NCBI GenBank assembly: GCA_947631455.1
Contig: CANRLH010000007.1
Coordinates: forward strand, 42,958-106,957
Source: an uncultured Clostridia bacterium
GTDB lineage: Bacteria; Bacillota; Clostridia; Oscillospirales; Ruminococcaceae
Reading direction: 5' to 3'
Length of the DNA: 64,000 nucleotides
Position 1 is the stretch's first letter; each line of letters starts with the position of its first letter. A program made the translations under genes and the position numbers. The notes below the pieces were generated by a model. It saw only the letters and a list, made by a program, of their open reading frames with translations, was not told the DNA's origin and made no database searches. Positions 1 through 9,294 of this stretch are shown in pieces.

Positions 1-1962
1 ACAACGACAAAGCTTGTGCTGATCACACCTGACGGAAAGCTCTTGTATAATCACTACTGCTCAAATAAGGGTCAGCCGCTGGACGTTATTACAGAAAAGA
101 TAAAAGAGATATACTCGCTTTCGGGAGACCGTATAAGGATAAAAGCTTCAGCAGTCACCGGCTACGGCGAGGATCTTATAAAGGCGGGGCTTGGCATTGA
201 TTTCGGTATTGTTGAGACGGTCGCGCATTTTAAGGCGGCTTCTTACTTCTGCCCTGAGGTCGATTTTATCATAGACATCGGCGGTCAGGACATAAAATGC
301 TTTAAGATAAAAAACAATGCCATAGACAGCATTATGTTGAATGAGGCATGCTCTTCCGGATGCGGCTCTTTCATACAGACGTTTGCAAAGGCTCTGGGCT
401 ATGAAATAGCAGATTTTGCAAGGATCGGTCTTTTTGCAAAGGCGCCGGTAGAGCTCGGTTCACGCTGCACTGTATTTATGAACAGCTCGGTAAAGCAGGC
501 GCAGAAGGACGGAGCAAGCGTTGAGGACATCTCTGCGGGACTTTCTTCAAGCATTATAAAAAACGCTATCTATAAGGTCATCAGGGCAAAGAGCGTTGAT
601 GAGCTTGGGAAAAATATAGTCGTACAGGGCGGAACCTTTTTAAACGACGCCGTTTTGCGCGCGTTTGAAAAAGAGCTTAAGAGAGATGTTATACGTCCGG
701 CGATAGCAGGACTTATGGGAGCATTCGGCTGTGCGCTTTACGCAAAGGAAAAGGCTGACGATGAGTTTGTCTCGTCAATTCTTTCAAAAGAACAGATAGA
801 GAGCTTTTCATATAAGCCTTCCTCAGCAGTATGCGGAGGCTGCGGTGCACACTGTAACCTTACTGTGATAAAGTTTAATGACGGACGCAGATTCATTTCC
901 GGAAACCGCTGTGAAAGGGGTGCCGGAATAAAGAAAACCGACGTGATGGAAAACACAATAGAATATAAATACGGACTTTTGCGTGAATACGAAAGCATAA
1001 AGCCCGACAAGCCTATCGCAAAGGTAGGGCTACCAATGACGCTTTCTTATTACGATCTGCTGCCGTTTTTCCACACGGTGTTTACGTCGCTGGGTTTTGA
1101 GGTGGTGCTTAGCGAGGAATCCTCAAGAGATACCTATTACAAGGGCCAGCAGACGATTCCGTCTGACACGGTGTGCTATCCGGCAAAGCTTGCGCACGGG
1201 CATATAATGAGCCTGCTTGAAAAGGGAGCGGATTTTATCTTCTATCCTTGTATGAGCTATAATGTTGATGAGGGCGGTTCGGATAATCACTACAACTGCC
1301 CGGTGGTAGCCTATTACCCTGAGCTTTTGAAGGCAAATATGCCGCAGCTTAACGACGATAATTTTATATATCCGTATCTTGATATAAACAGAAAAAATCA
1401 CACCGCAAAGGCTTTGTCAAGAGCGCTTAAGAAATACGGCATAACAAAGGATCAGGTATACGGCGTTTTGAACAAGGCGTATTCTGAACAGGTAAGATAT
1501 CGCAAGAAGATAGAAGCAAAGGCGCAGGAAATAATACTTGAGGCAAGAAAGCAAGGCAAAAAAATAATAGTTCTGGTAGGACGACCGTACCACACAGACC
1601 CTGAGATAAATCATGGAATACATAAGCTTATAGCGTCATTGGGTCTTGCTGTTGTAACGGGAGACAGCGTAGCTAACTTATCAAAGGTTCCGGAGCTTGA
1701 CGTTTTAAATCAGTGGACTTACCATTCAAGAATGTACCGCGCCGCCGAGTATGTTACCACACAGCCTGATATGCAGCTTGTGCAGCTTGTGTCCTTCGGC
1801 TGCGGAATAGACGCTGTTACGACCGATGAGATAAGAGCGATACTTGAGGAAAAAGGAAAGCTTTATACCCAGCTCAAAATTGATGAGATAAATAATCTGG
1901 GTGCAGCTAAAATAAGACTGAGAAGTCTGGTTGCGTCTATTGAGGAAAAGGAGGGGAAGTAA
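1..1962 (+). CDS. 2-hydroxyacyl-CoA dehydratase activase-like protein (BadF/BcrA/HgdC ATPase domain plus DUF2229-like region), 5'-truncated by window edge
   Basis: Frame 1 is open from base 1 (TTTKLVLITPDGK, resembling the end of a GSTTTK phosphate-binding loop). IDIGGQDIK, NEACSSGCGSF and Cys-rich segments fit the activase family. The GTG at 16 is unlikely to be the true start. Confidence 0.8.
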   Translation, partial: TTTKLVLITPDGKLLYNHYCSNKGQPLDVITEKIKEIYSLSGDRIRIKASAVTGYGEDLIKAGLGIDFGIVETVAHFKAASYFCPEVDFIIDIGGQDIKCFKIKNNAIDSIMLNEACSSGCGSFIQTFAKALGYEIADFARIGLFAKAPVELGSRCTVFMNSSVKQAQKDGASVEDISAGLSSSIIKNAIYKVIRAKSVDELGKNIVVQGGTFLNDAVLRAFEKELKRDVIRPAIAGLMGAFGCALYAKEKADDEFVSSILSKEQIESFSYKPSSAVCGGCGAHCNLTVIKFNDGRRFISGNRCERGAGIKKTDVMENTIEYKYGLLREYESIKPDKPIAKVGLPMTLSYYDLLPFFHTVFTSLGFEVVLSEESSRDTYYKGQQTIPSDTVCYPAKLAHGHIMSLLEKGADFIFYPCMSYNVDEGGSDNHYNCPVVAYYPELLKANMPQLNDDNFIYPYLDINRKNHTAKALSRALKKYGITKDQVYGVLNKAYSEQVRYRKKIEAKAQEIILEARKQGKKIIVLVGRPYHTDPEINHGIHKLIASLGLAVVTGDSVANLSKVPELDVLNQWTYHSRMYRAAEYVTTQPDMQLVQLVSFGCGIDAVTTDEIRAILEEKGKLYTQLKIDEINNLGAAKIRLRSLVASIEEKEGK

Positions 1963-1963
1963 A

Positions 1964-3202
1964 ATGGCAGGATCAAAAAGAGTTCCGAAACCGTTTTTAA
2001 CCGATACGATGAAAAAAGAATACACTATTTTAGTTCCTGATATGCTCCCTATCCATTTTAAGCTTATCATTGCCATTTTAGAAGAGTACGGATACAGGCT
2101 TGAGCTTTTGCAGACCTCTACCAGAGCAGTTATTGATGAAGGACTTAAAAACGTCCACAACGATACCTGTTATCCTGCGCTGCTTGTTATCGGGCAGTTT
2201 ATGGAGGCGCTTAAAAGCGGCAAGTACGATGTCAATAAAACCGCGCTTATGATAACCCAGACGGGCGGCGGATGCAGAGCTTCAAACTATATACACCTGT
2301 TAAGAAAGGCTCTTGCAGCTGATTTTCCTCAGGTTCCGGTAATATCCTTAAACTTTTCAGGCCTTGAAAAGCAGTCATCATTTAAGATAACTCCTGCTAT
2401 TGCTCTTAAGCTTATTTATGCGGTTATGTACGGCGATCTTCTGATGCTTCTTTATAATCAATGCCGCCCCTATGAAATAAACACAGGGGACACCGACAGG
2501 GTTTTGGAATTTTGGCAGGATAAGCTTTCTTATGCGCTTAAGCACAATAAATATTTTAACACGAAAAAGCTTTACAGAATGATACTTGACAGCTTTAAGG
2601 CTATTCCGAGAACAAAGGACAAAAAGCCGAGAGTTGGAATCGTGGGCGAAATTTATGTAAAGTATTCTCCTCTGGCAAACAACGGCCTAAATGAATTTTT
2701 GATCTCAGAGGGCTGTGAGCCTTATGTGCCCGGACTTCTTGACTTTGTTTTGTACTGTGCATCTGATTCTCTTAACGACAAGCGGCTTTACGATTCGGTT
2801 ACGGCAAGAACGCTTATGTTTGATATCGGCTATGAGGTCCTTTATAAATTCCAAAAGCAGCAGATCAAGGTTATCGAGGAGCACGGTGAGTTTTTTCCGC
2901 CGCACGATTTTGAGGAACTGAGAGTATACGCCGATAAGTATATAAATCAGGGCGTTAAGATGGGAGAGGGATGGCTGATAACGGCAGAGATGGCTGCTCT
3001 TGCGGAAACGGGAACGAAGAATATCATCTGCACGCAGCCGTTTGGTTGTCTGCCTAATCACATAGTGGCAAAGGGAATGAGCAGAGTGATCAAGCAAGCG
3101 TATCCGGACGCAAATATAGTGGCGATAGACTATGATCCCGGAGCTACAAAGGTCAATCAGGAAAACAGAATCAAGCTTATGCTTGCAAATGCGAGAGAAT
3201 AA
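1964..3202 (+). CDS. 2-hydroxyacyl-CoA dehydratase-like protein, second component of the pair
   Basis: ATG at 1964 after a GGGGAAG Shine-Dalgarno; immediately follows the activase; segments NDTCYPALLVIGQ, QTGGGCRASNY and QPFGCLPNH. Confidence 0.75.
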   Translation: MAGSKRVPKPFLTDTMKKEYTILVPDMLPIHFKLIIAILEEYGYRLELLQTSTRAVIDEGLKNVHNDTCYPALLVIGQFMEALKSGKYDVNKTALMITQTGGGCRASNYIHLLRKALAADFPQVPVISLNFSGLEKQSSFKITPAIALKLIYAVMYGDLLMLLYNQCRPYEINTGDTDRVLEFWQDKLSYALKHNKYFNTKKLYRMILDSFKAIPRTKDKKPRVGIVGEIYVKYSPLANNGLNEFLISEGCEPYVPGLLDFVLYCASDSLNDKRLYDSVTARTLMFDIGYEVLYKFQKQQIKVIEEHGEFFPPHDFEELRVYADKYINQGVKMGEGWLITAEMAALAETGTKNIICTQPFGCLPNHIVAKGMSRVIKQAYPDANIVAIDYDPGATKVNQENRIKLMLANARE

Positions 3203-3238
3203 GCATAACAGCATATATTTGAAAGGAAGGATCTGATT

Positions 3239-4735
3239 ATGAGGCTTGCTGCTGTATTCAAGGATAACATGGTCTTGCAAAGAGATAAGGAAATAAGAAT
3301 TTTCGGCAGCTGCAACAAGGGTGATGAAATAGTTGTAACTCTTGCCGGTGTAACGGTAAAGACAAAAAGCAAGGGCGGCAGGTTTTTGGTTAATTTTCCG
3401 CCGCTTGAAAAGCAGACGGGAGTAGAGCTTTATGTTACAAACGGACTTGAAACAATAACGAGAAAAAATATAGCCGTTGGCGAGGTATGGCTTGCCGGAG
3501 GGCAGTCTAATATGGAGCTTTCGATTGCAAATTCCAAGGACTCTGACAAGTACCTGGAGCTTGCAGAAAAAAGCGATATCCGATATTATAATGTCCCGAG
3601 AATGGAATACAAGAACGATGAGTTTTATGAGGCGGAAAAGAACAGCGAATGGACCTTTCACTCAAAGGAAAAGGCAAAGGATTGGAGCGCGGTTGCGTTT
3701 CACTTTGCCAGAATGCTTGAGGAGGAGCTCGACCTTACAATCGGAATAATAGGATGTAATCTGGGAGGGACCTCGGCTAGCTCATGGATAGACAGAGAAA
3801 CACTTTCAAGCGATCCCGTTACCAACCAATACGTTATCGACTATGACAGGAAGATCGGTGACAAAACCGCCGAGGAGCAGAAAAAAGAGTATGATGGGTA
3901 TAAGGAGTACTCAAAGGAATGGAATAAAAAGCTGGGTGAGTTTTATGCTGAAAATCCAAACGGCTCATGGGATGAGGCTTTAAAATACGCGGGAGAAAAT
4001 CGCTGGCCCGGACCGATGGGGCTTACGAACCCGTTCAGATTAAGCGGGCTTTACGATATAATGCTGTCGCGTGTGGCTCCGTTTGCTATAAGGGGCTTTA
4101 TCTATTATCAGGGCGAGGAAGACACTTCAGTCTGCGAGCGTTATGACGCGGTATTCAATATGCTTATAAAGGCTTGGCGCAGATACTTTTTAGACGATAA
4201 CCTGCCGTTTATATGCGTGTCTCTTCCAATGTTCTGGTATCACGATGCACCTGATGACAAGACCTGGCCGGTCGTTCGTCAGGCACAGCAAAACGCCGCG
4301 AAGAAAAATAAGGGAGTTTATACCGCTGTGGCGCTTGACTGCGGCGAGCTTGACAACATTCACCCAACCGACAAGCTGCCTGTTGGACAGCGACTCGCGC
4401 TTTTGGCGCTTGATAAGGTTTACGGTATATCAAAAAATGCGGACGCGCCGGAGTTTTGCGGCTCTTCTCAGAACGGCGGCAAGGTCAGGATAACATTTAA
4501 AAATACCTGCGGCGGGCTTGTGCTTAAATTCTCCGATAAGCCAATAGGTTTTGAGATTTCAGACGACGGTAAAACCTTTACACCCGCTAAAGCTGAGATA
4601 TCTTCAGACGATGTTATAATCACGGCGGATAAAAAGATAACCGATGTAAGATATCAATGGGTAAACTACGGAGAGGTTAATCTGTTCGGCAAAAACGGAC
4701 TTCCGGCGGCGTCATTTTGGGCAAAGATAAATTGA
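3239..4735 (+). CDS. Sialate O-acetylesterase-like SGNH hydrolase
   Basis: LAGGQSNMELS, GGTSASSWID and YYQGEED motifs; GAAAGGAAGG SD. Confidence 0.8.
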   Translation: MRLAAVFKDNMVLQRDKEIRIFGSCNKGDEIVVTLAGVTVKTKSKGGRFLVNFPPLEKQTGVELYVTNGLETITRKNIAVGEVWLAGGQSNMELSIANSKDSDKYLELAEKSDIRYYNVPRMEYKNDEFYEAEKNSEWTFHSKEKAKDWSAVAFHFARMLEEELDLTIGIIGCNLGGTSASSWIDRETLSSDPVTNQYVIDYDRKIGDKTAEEQKKEYDGYKEYSKEWNKKLGEFYAENPNGSWDEALKYAGENRWPGPMGLTNPFRLSGLYDIMLSRVAPFAIRGFIYYQGEEDTSVCERYDAVFNMLIKAWRRYFLDDNLPFICVSLPMFWYHDAPDDKTWPVVRQAQQNAAKKNKGVYTAVALDCGELDNIHPTDKLPVGQRLALLALDKVYGISKNADAPEFCGSSQNGGKVRITFKNTCGGLVLKFSDKPIGFEISDDGKTFTPAKAEISSDDVIITADKKITDVRYQWVNYGEVNLFGKNGLPAASFWAKIN

Positions 4736-5604
4736 TCTGCACCCTATGTCCAAGAGAATGCGGCGTTGATCGAAGCGTATCGACCGGATTTTGCGGTATG
4801 GGTGATGAAATAACCGCCGCAAAGGCTTATCTCCACCGCTTTGAAGAGCCGCCAATAAGCGGTGACAGGGGAAGCGGCACGGTGTTCTTTTCGGGCTGCA
4901 ATCTGGCTTGTGTGTTTTGTCAAAACGCTGAGATTTCTCACAGGAGATTCGGTAGAGAAATAACCCCAAAGCGGCTTGCCGATATTTTTTACGAGCTTGA
5001 GGATAAGGGCGCTCACAACATAAATCTTGTTACGCCGTCTCATTTTACACATGGCATCATAAGGGCGCTTGATATTGCAAAGCCTCGCCTCAAGATTCCC
5101 GTTGTGTTTAATTCATCAGGGTACGAAAAGATCCGGACGCTTAAACTGTGGGAGGGATATGTTGACATATACCTTCCCGATTTAAAATATGTTTCGCCTG
5201 AGCTTTCAGAAAAGTACTCAAAAGCGGCGGATTATTTTAAACATACCTCAGAAGCGATTTTGGAGATGAGGCGTCAGGTTGGGGATTTACAGTTTGATGA
5301 AAACGGGATCCTCAAAAGTGGTCTTATTATACGACACCTTATACTTCCGGGCTGTTACAAGGACAGCTTATCTGCGCTTAAGTGGATATCGGAAAACATA
5401 AGAGGTGAATTCCTGGTAAGCATAATGAATCAGTATACGCCAAATCAAAATGTAAGCGGCACCAAGCTTGACAGGCGGGTATCAACTTTTGAATACAAAA
5501 AGGTGTTAAGATTTGCTGAGCAGCTCGGACTTAAAGGATTTTCGCAGGAGCGTGAAGCCGCAAAAAGTATATACACTCCGTTATTTGATTTGGAAGGAAT
5601 ATAA
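4717..5604 (+). CDS. Radical SAM protein, pyruvate formate-lyase activating enzyme-like
   Basis: CNLACVFC (CX3CX2C) motif, N-terminal CTLCPRECGVDR; 19-bp overlap with the upstream gene. Confidence 0.8.
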   Translation: MGKDKLICTLCPRECGVDRSVSTGFCGMGDEITAAKAYLHRFEEPPISGDRGSGTVFFSGCNLACVFCQNAEISHRRFGREITPKRLADIFYELEDKGAHNINLVTPSHFTHGIIRALDIAKPRLKIPVVFNSSGYEKIRTLKLWEGYVDIYLPDLKYVSPELSEKYSKAADYFKHTSEAILEMRRQVGDLQFDENGILKSGLIIRHLILPGCYKDSLSALKWISENIRGEFLVSIMNQYTPNQNVSGTKLDRRVSTFEYKKVLRFAEQLGLKGFSQEREAAKSIYTPLFDLEGI

Positions 5605-5610
5605 ACAAGA

Positions 5611-5653
5611 AAACCTCTCGTGAGACCTTGTGCGCTCACGAGAGGTTTTTTAA
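5611..5653 (+). terminator. Rho-independent terminator
   Basis: AAACCTCTCGTGAG...CTCACGAGAGGTTTTTT hairpin with T-run. Confidence 0.85.
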
Positions 5654-6068
5654 GATAGGTACTTCTATCTAACCCGCAAAGTATAATTTATCACTTGTTT
5701 TACAGCAAGATATAATCGAAAGTGGTTTGTTTTCATTTTATATTATACTTCATTGCTTTTAAAAGCGGCGTCAAAATATGTCGACGAAATGTAAAACAGT
5801 AAAAATGCTATGCGGTGTTATTTATATTTTTATAATATTATAATCTCAGAAAATGCTGATTCGATCCTTTAAGTCTGACAAATTTATATCAAAATAACTT
5901 GAGCTGCTGCATGTCTGTTTTGAAATGCAGCTTTTTTATGCTCTGAATATCTCATCCATTTCTCCACTTATATTAGAATTACATTCTAATAATTCTCTAT
6001 TGCGTAAAGCTAATATGAATGATATAATTATTGTGTAATAAAGTTATCTACATTTGGATGTGATTTTT

Positions 6069-7184
6069 ATGACTTTTTCACAAAATATTAAAAGACTTCG
6101 TAAAATAAGAAATTTAACGCAGGACGCTCTTTCAAGGGAGCTTGGCGTATCATATCAAACTATAAGCAAATGGGAGTGCGGAGATTCTTTTCCGGATCTT
6201 GGTATGGTTATGAACATTGCTTACTACTTTGAAGTGTCGCTGGACGAGCTTTGCGGCATGGACGAGGTTAGAAATCAGAGAAAGTATGACGAGATAAAAA
6301 CGGTGCTTTTAAAAAACTATCGAGAAAATCGTGCTGAGGATAATATCGGTTTTTTAAAAGAGCAGCTAAAAAGCTTTCCGGACAATATAGATCTTTGGTT
6401 TGAACTTGGCCGTTCTCAGTTTTTGACTAATGTTAATGGCGACGAGAGTAATAAGGATATTCTTTACGACGCAATAGATACCTTTAAATACATATTAAGT
6501 ATAAGCGACAACAATAAGATACGAAGTCAGGCGTCCTACTTTATTAGTCTCAGCTATTATTACGGCGGAAATGCCGATGAGGCACTTAATGCAGCAAAAG
6601 AAGTTCAGTACGGACTTGACAGAAATATTGTGCTTTCAACGGCCTTGAGCGGGAACGACAGAGATGAGTGCTTGAGAAACAACATTACCGCTCTTTGTGC
6701 ACAGCTTTGTAATCAACTAAGAGAGTACTCTGACCCTGATGTGATATATAACTATATGAGAGTAGATTATGAAAGGCGGATGATTTTAGAAAAAGCCGTA
6801 TCGCTACTAGAATGGCTTTACGAGGACGGAGACTTTTTGAGCGTTCATAAGGATATGTCCGATCTTTACCGCGTTATAGGAGCAATCTATATGCACGAGA
6901 ATAATCACGACCAAGCACTTAAGGCTCTTGATAAAGCGGCTGATCACGCCATTGCTTTTGACAACCTTCCAAAAGATAAGCTTTCGCATACATCGCTGTT
7001 GGTACGTGGAATGGTAGACGACTTATCCGGATTTATAGACGATTCGTCAAACAATATGAGCTTTCCGCTTTTAAACGGCTATTTGACACAGGAGAGGTAT
7101 GATCCGATAAGAAGGCGAAAAGAGTTTAACGATATAAGGCAAAAGCTGAAGGCTCAGACAGACGGCAAAGAATTTGGATTCTAA
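6069..7184 (+). CDS. XRE-family HTH regulator with TPR-like C-terminal region
   Basis: FSQNIKRLRKIRNLTQDALSRELGVSYQTISKWECG N-terminal HTH; helical repeats follow. Confidence 0.75.
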   Translation: MTFSQNIKRLRKIRNLTQDALSRELGVSYQTISKWECGDSFPDLGMVMNIAYYFEVSLDELCGMDEVRNQRKYDEIKTVLLKNYRENRAEDNIGFLKEQLKSFPDNIDLWFELGRSQFLTNVNGDESNKDILYDAIDTFKYILSISDNNKIRSQASYFISLSYYYGGNADEALNAAKEVQYGLDRNIVLSTALSGNDRDECLRNNITALCAQLCNQLREYSDPDVIYNYMRVDYERRMILEKAVSLLEWLYEDGDFLSVHKDMSDLYRVIGAIYMHENNHDQALKALDKAADHAIAFDNLPKDKLSHTSLLVRGMVDDLSGFIDDSSNNMSFPLLNGYLTQERYDPIRRRKEFNDIRQKLKAQTDGKEFGF

Positions 7185-7242
7185 CAGTTATTACGTAGTT
7201 TGTAACCGGCATTTTAATTTGTATATCAGGAGGCTTATAGAG

Positions 7243-7413
7243 ATGAAATTATTTGAAAGATGCAGATCGCTTTGTAAAATACTGATTGTTTTGTGTATAC
7301 TGATTGGAATTGCTCTTGGTGTCAGCCAAAACTTTATCCACGGGAAAGTAACAGGCTATGAATGTACTGAACAATTTACGCAACCTCACAGAAATCTCGC
7401 AGATAATTCGTAG
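7243..7413 (+). CDS. Small hypothetical membrane protein (56 aa)
   Basis: ATG preceded by CAGGAGG; hydrophobic IVLCILIGIALGV segment; followed by a terminator. Confidence 0.5.
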   Translation: MKLFERCRSLCKILIVLCILIGIALGVSQNFIHGKVTGYECTEQFTQPHRNLADNS

Positions 7414-7422
7414 ATAAAAAAT

Positions 7423-7446
7423 AAACCCCCGATTTTTCGGGGGTTT
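7423..7446 (+). terminator. Rho-independent terminator
   Basis: AAACCCCCGATTTTTCGGGGGTTT hairpin. Confidence 0.75.
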
Positions 7447-7455
7447 AATGCTGTA

Positions 7456-7549
7456 TGGCGGAGAAGGAGGGATTCGAACCCTCGATGCGCTACAAACGCA
7501 TACACGAGTTCCAGTCGTGCGCCATAAACCGGGCTAGGCGACTTCTCCG
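7456..7549 (-). tRNA. tRNA-Ser(GGA)
   Basis: Reverse complement CGGAGAAG...CTGGAAC...GGTTCGAATCC...TTCTCCG-CCA; anticodon GGA, long variable arm, encoded CCA. Confidence 0.95.
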
Positions 7550-7621
7550 AACAAGGTATATAGTACCATGTTTTAAGGCGTTTGTCAAGATGAAAATTTA
7601 ATCAACAGCGAAAATAGCAAA

Positions 7622-7644
7622 AGCGGAAAGAAAACCTTTCCGCT
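7622..7644 (-). terminator. Hairpin terminator downstream of the pyrophosphatase
   Basis: AGCGGAAAGaaaacCTTTCCGCT; weak T-run on the minus strand. Confidence 0.55.
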
Positions 7645-7677
7645 CAAATTTTGATTTTTTAAGTTCGGCAATACTGA

Positions 7678-8208
7678 CTATTTGCAGAAGTTTTCAATAT
7701 ATCTGTCAATGCAGTTTTGTATTATTTCCTTTGCCTTTTCCGCTCCTTCTATTTCGTTGACATCGGTCTGCTTACCTTCAAGTGTTTTGTATACCGAAAA
7801 AAAGTGACTCATTTCATCAAAAATATGCTTTGGAAGATGGGAAATGTCCGTATATGGGTTGAATGTGGGGTCGTTGTGAGGAATGGCTATGATTTTCTCG
7901 TCAGCCGCTCCGTTATCAAGCATTTTTATAACGCCGATCGGATAGCACTTTACTATCGACATAGGAAACAGAACCTCAGAGCAGAGTACCAGTACATCCA
8001 GAGGATCTCCGTCTTCAGCATAGGTTCTTGGGATAAAGCCGTAATTTTCAGGATAGTGGGTGGACGTGTAAAGTATTCTGTCCATCATCAATACGCCTGT
8101 CTCCTTGTCAAGCTCATATTTTATCTTAGAGCCCTGTGGGATCTCAATGACTGCCATAAAGCTGTCCTTGGATATTCTTTTTGGTGAAATGTTGTGCCAT
8201 ATGTTCAT
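7678..8208 (-). CDS. ppa: Inorganic pyrophosphatase (family I)
   Basis: AVIEIPQGSKIKYELDKETG, YPENYGFIPRTYAEDGDPLDVLVL signature. Confidence 0.95.
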   Translation of the reverse strand: MNIWHNISPKRISKDSFMAVIEIPQGSKIKYELDKETGVLMMDRILYTSTHYPENYGFIPRTYAEDGDPLDVLVLCSEVLFPMSIVKCYPIGVIKMLDNGAADEKIIAIPHNDPTFNPYTDISHLPKHIFDEMSHFFSVYKTLEGKQTDVNEIEGAEKAKEIIQNCIDRYIENFCK

Positions 8209-8219
8209 AAAATCTACTC

Positions 8220-8804
8220 CTAATATTTTATTTTTTTGTCAAAATACAATCCCGCCGACTTTAAATTTTCAGCTGCATCAAATACCGTTTCACCGTCAAG
8301 CTCCACAGTAATAACATCATCCGTATCAGGGTCAAAGTTATCTGCAACAGTATTTGCCGGCTTATCGGTAATTTCAAGAGCTTTAAATAGCTTTTCGTAT
8401 TTCTCTGAGTTTTCGGTAAAAATATATACTTTCTGAAACAGATGAAAATAAATTTCCTCGCCTGTTTTGTGTGAGCCAAATCCAAAGCGTGAAACGCCAT
8501 CGTTAATGAGCAAATCTCCGTAACGATCGATTATCGCCTCAGCGACAGGCTTTGTGCACTCAAGATAGTAAAGGTCAAAGGCGTTTTCGTCATCCTGACA
8601 TGGAAGCTCCAAAAAGAAAAACATGGGCTCAAAAAGCTCCTTAACAGCACCTAATGCCAGAGCGCACATCTTTTCGGCGGACGGATAGATCCAGAAGCCG
8701 CTTTCGGTTCTTTCATAAAACTCGCCCAAGTCGCCGGTATCAGACAGAGAAATCCCGCTTATAAGCTGAAAACCCTTTAACACATTGTTTTCGGCGTTTT
8801 TCAT
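8220..8804 (-). CDS. Hypothetical protein
   Basis: 194-aa ORF directly upstream of ppa on the same strand; no family recognised. Confidence 0.6.
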   Translation of the reverse strand: MKNAENNVLKGFQLISGISLSDTGDLGEFYERTESGFWIYPSAEKMCALALGAVKELFEPMFFFLELPCQDDENAFDLYYLECTKPVAEAIIDRYGDLLINDGVSRFGFGSHKTGEEIYFHLFQKVYIFTENSEKYEKLFKALEITDKPANTVADNFDPDTDDVITVELDGETVFDAAENLKSAGLYFDKKIKY

Positions 8805-9069
8805 TATAATTCTCCGTTTCTATATTTAGTAATTTTATCAAAAAGTCTTCCATTTTAAAACAATATGTGGTATGATATATATGGTCAGGATAATAATATA
8901 TAGAATATTACAATTCACAAGACGTGCTTGTGTACCAAAAAACGTACACACCGCCCAGAATTTGCAATTAGTCCGGATTTTTGGACAAATCATATGTTAT
9001 GATAATATACAGGGAGCAACAGAAATATATAGCTTCCACAAAAATAACATTACAGGAGAGGATTTTAAA

Positions 9070-9240
9070 ATGTTTGAGTTAATTGCAATTATAGGACTGA
9101 GCGCTGTTATAATATCGTGCGCCGTAAATCTTTTTGAGCTTGCTATTTATGAACCGGAGCAGGAGACTGAGATATCTCAGTCTCATAACGCGTCAGATAC
9201 AGCCGATAAAAGTGCGAGCGCAAAAGAATTCATCGCTTAG
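9070..9240 (+). CDS. Small hypothetical membrane protein (56 aa)
   Basis: ATG after AGGAGAGG; hydrophobic N-terminus MFELIAIIGLSAVIISCAVNLFELAI. Confidence 0.45.
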   Translation: MFELIAIIGLSAVIISCAVNLFELAIYEPEQETEISQSHNASDTADKSASAKEFIA

Positions 9241-9294
9241 TACCTTATATTATCACATAAAAAAAGTAAAAAGTCAAGGAAGGTGGAATAAGCT

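Noticed and set aside
2705-3661. 318-aa minus-strand ORF opposite the dehydratase-like and esterase genes
   Set aside because: Antisense to two well-supported genes, with low-complexity composition and no recognisable domain.
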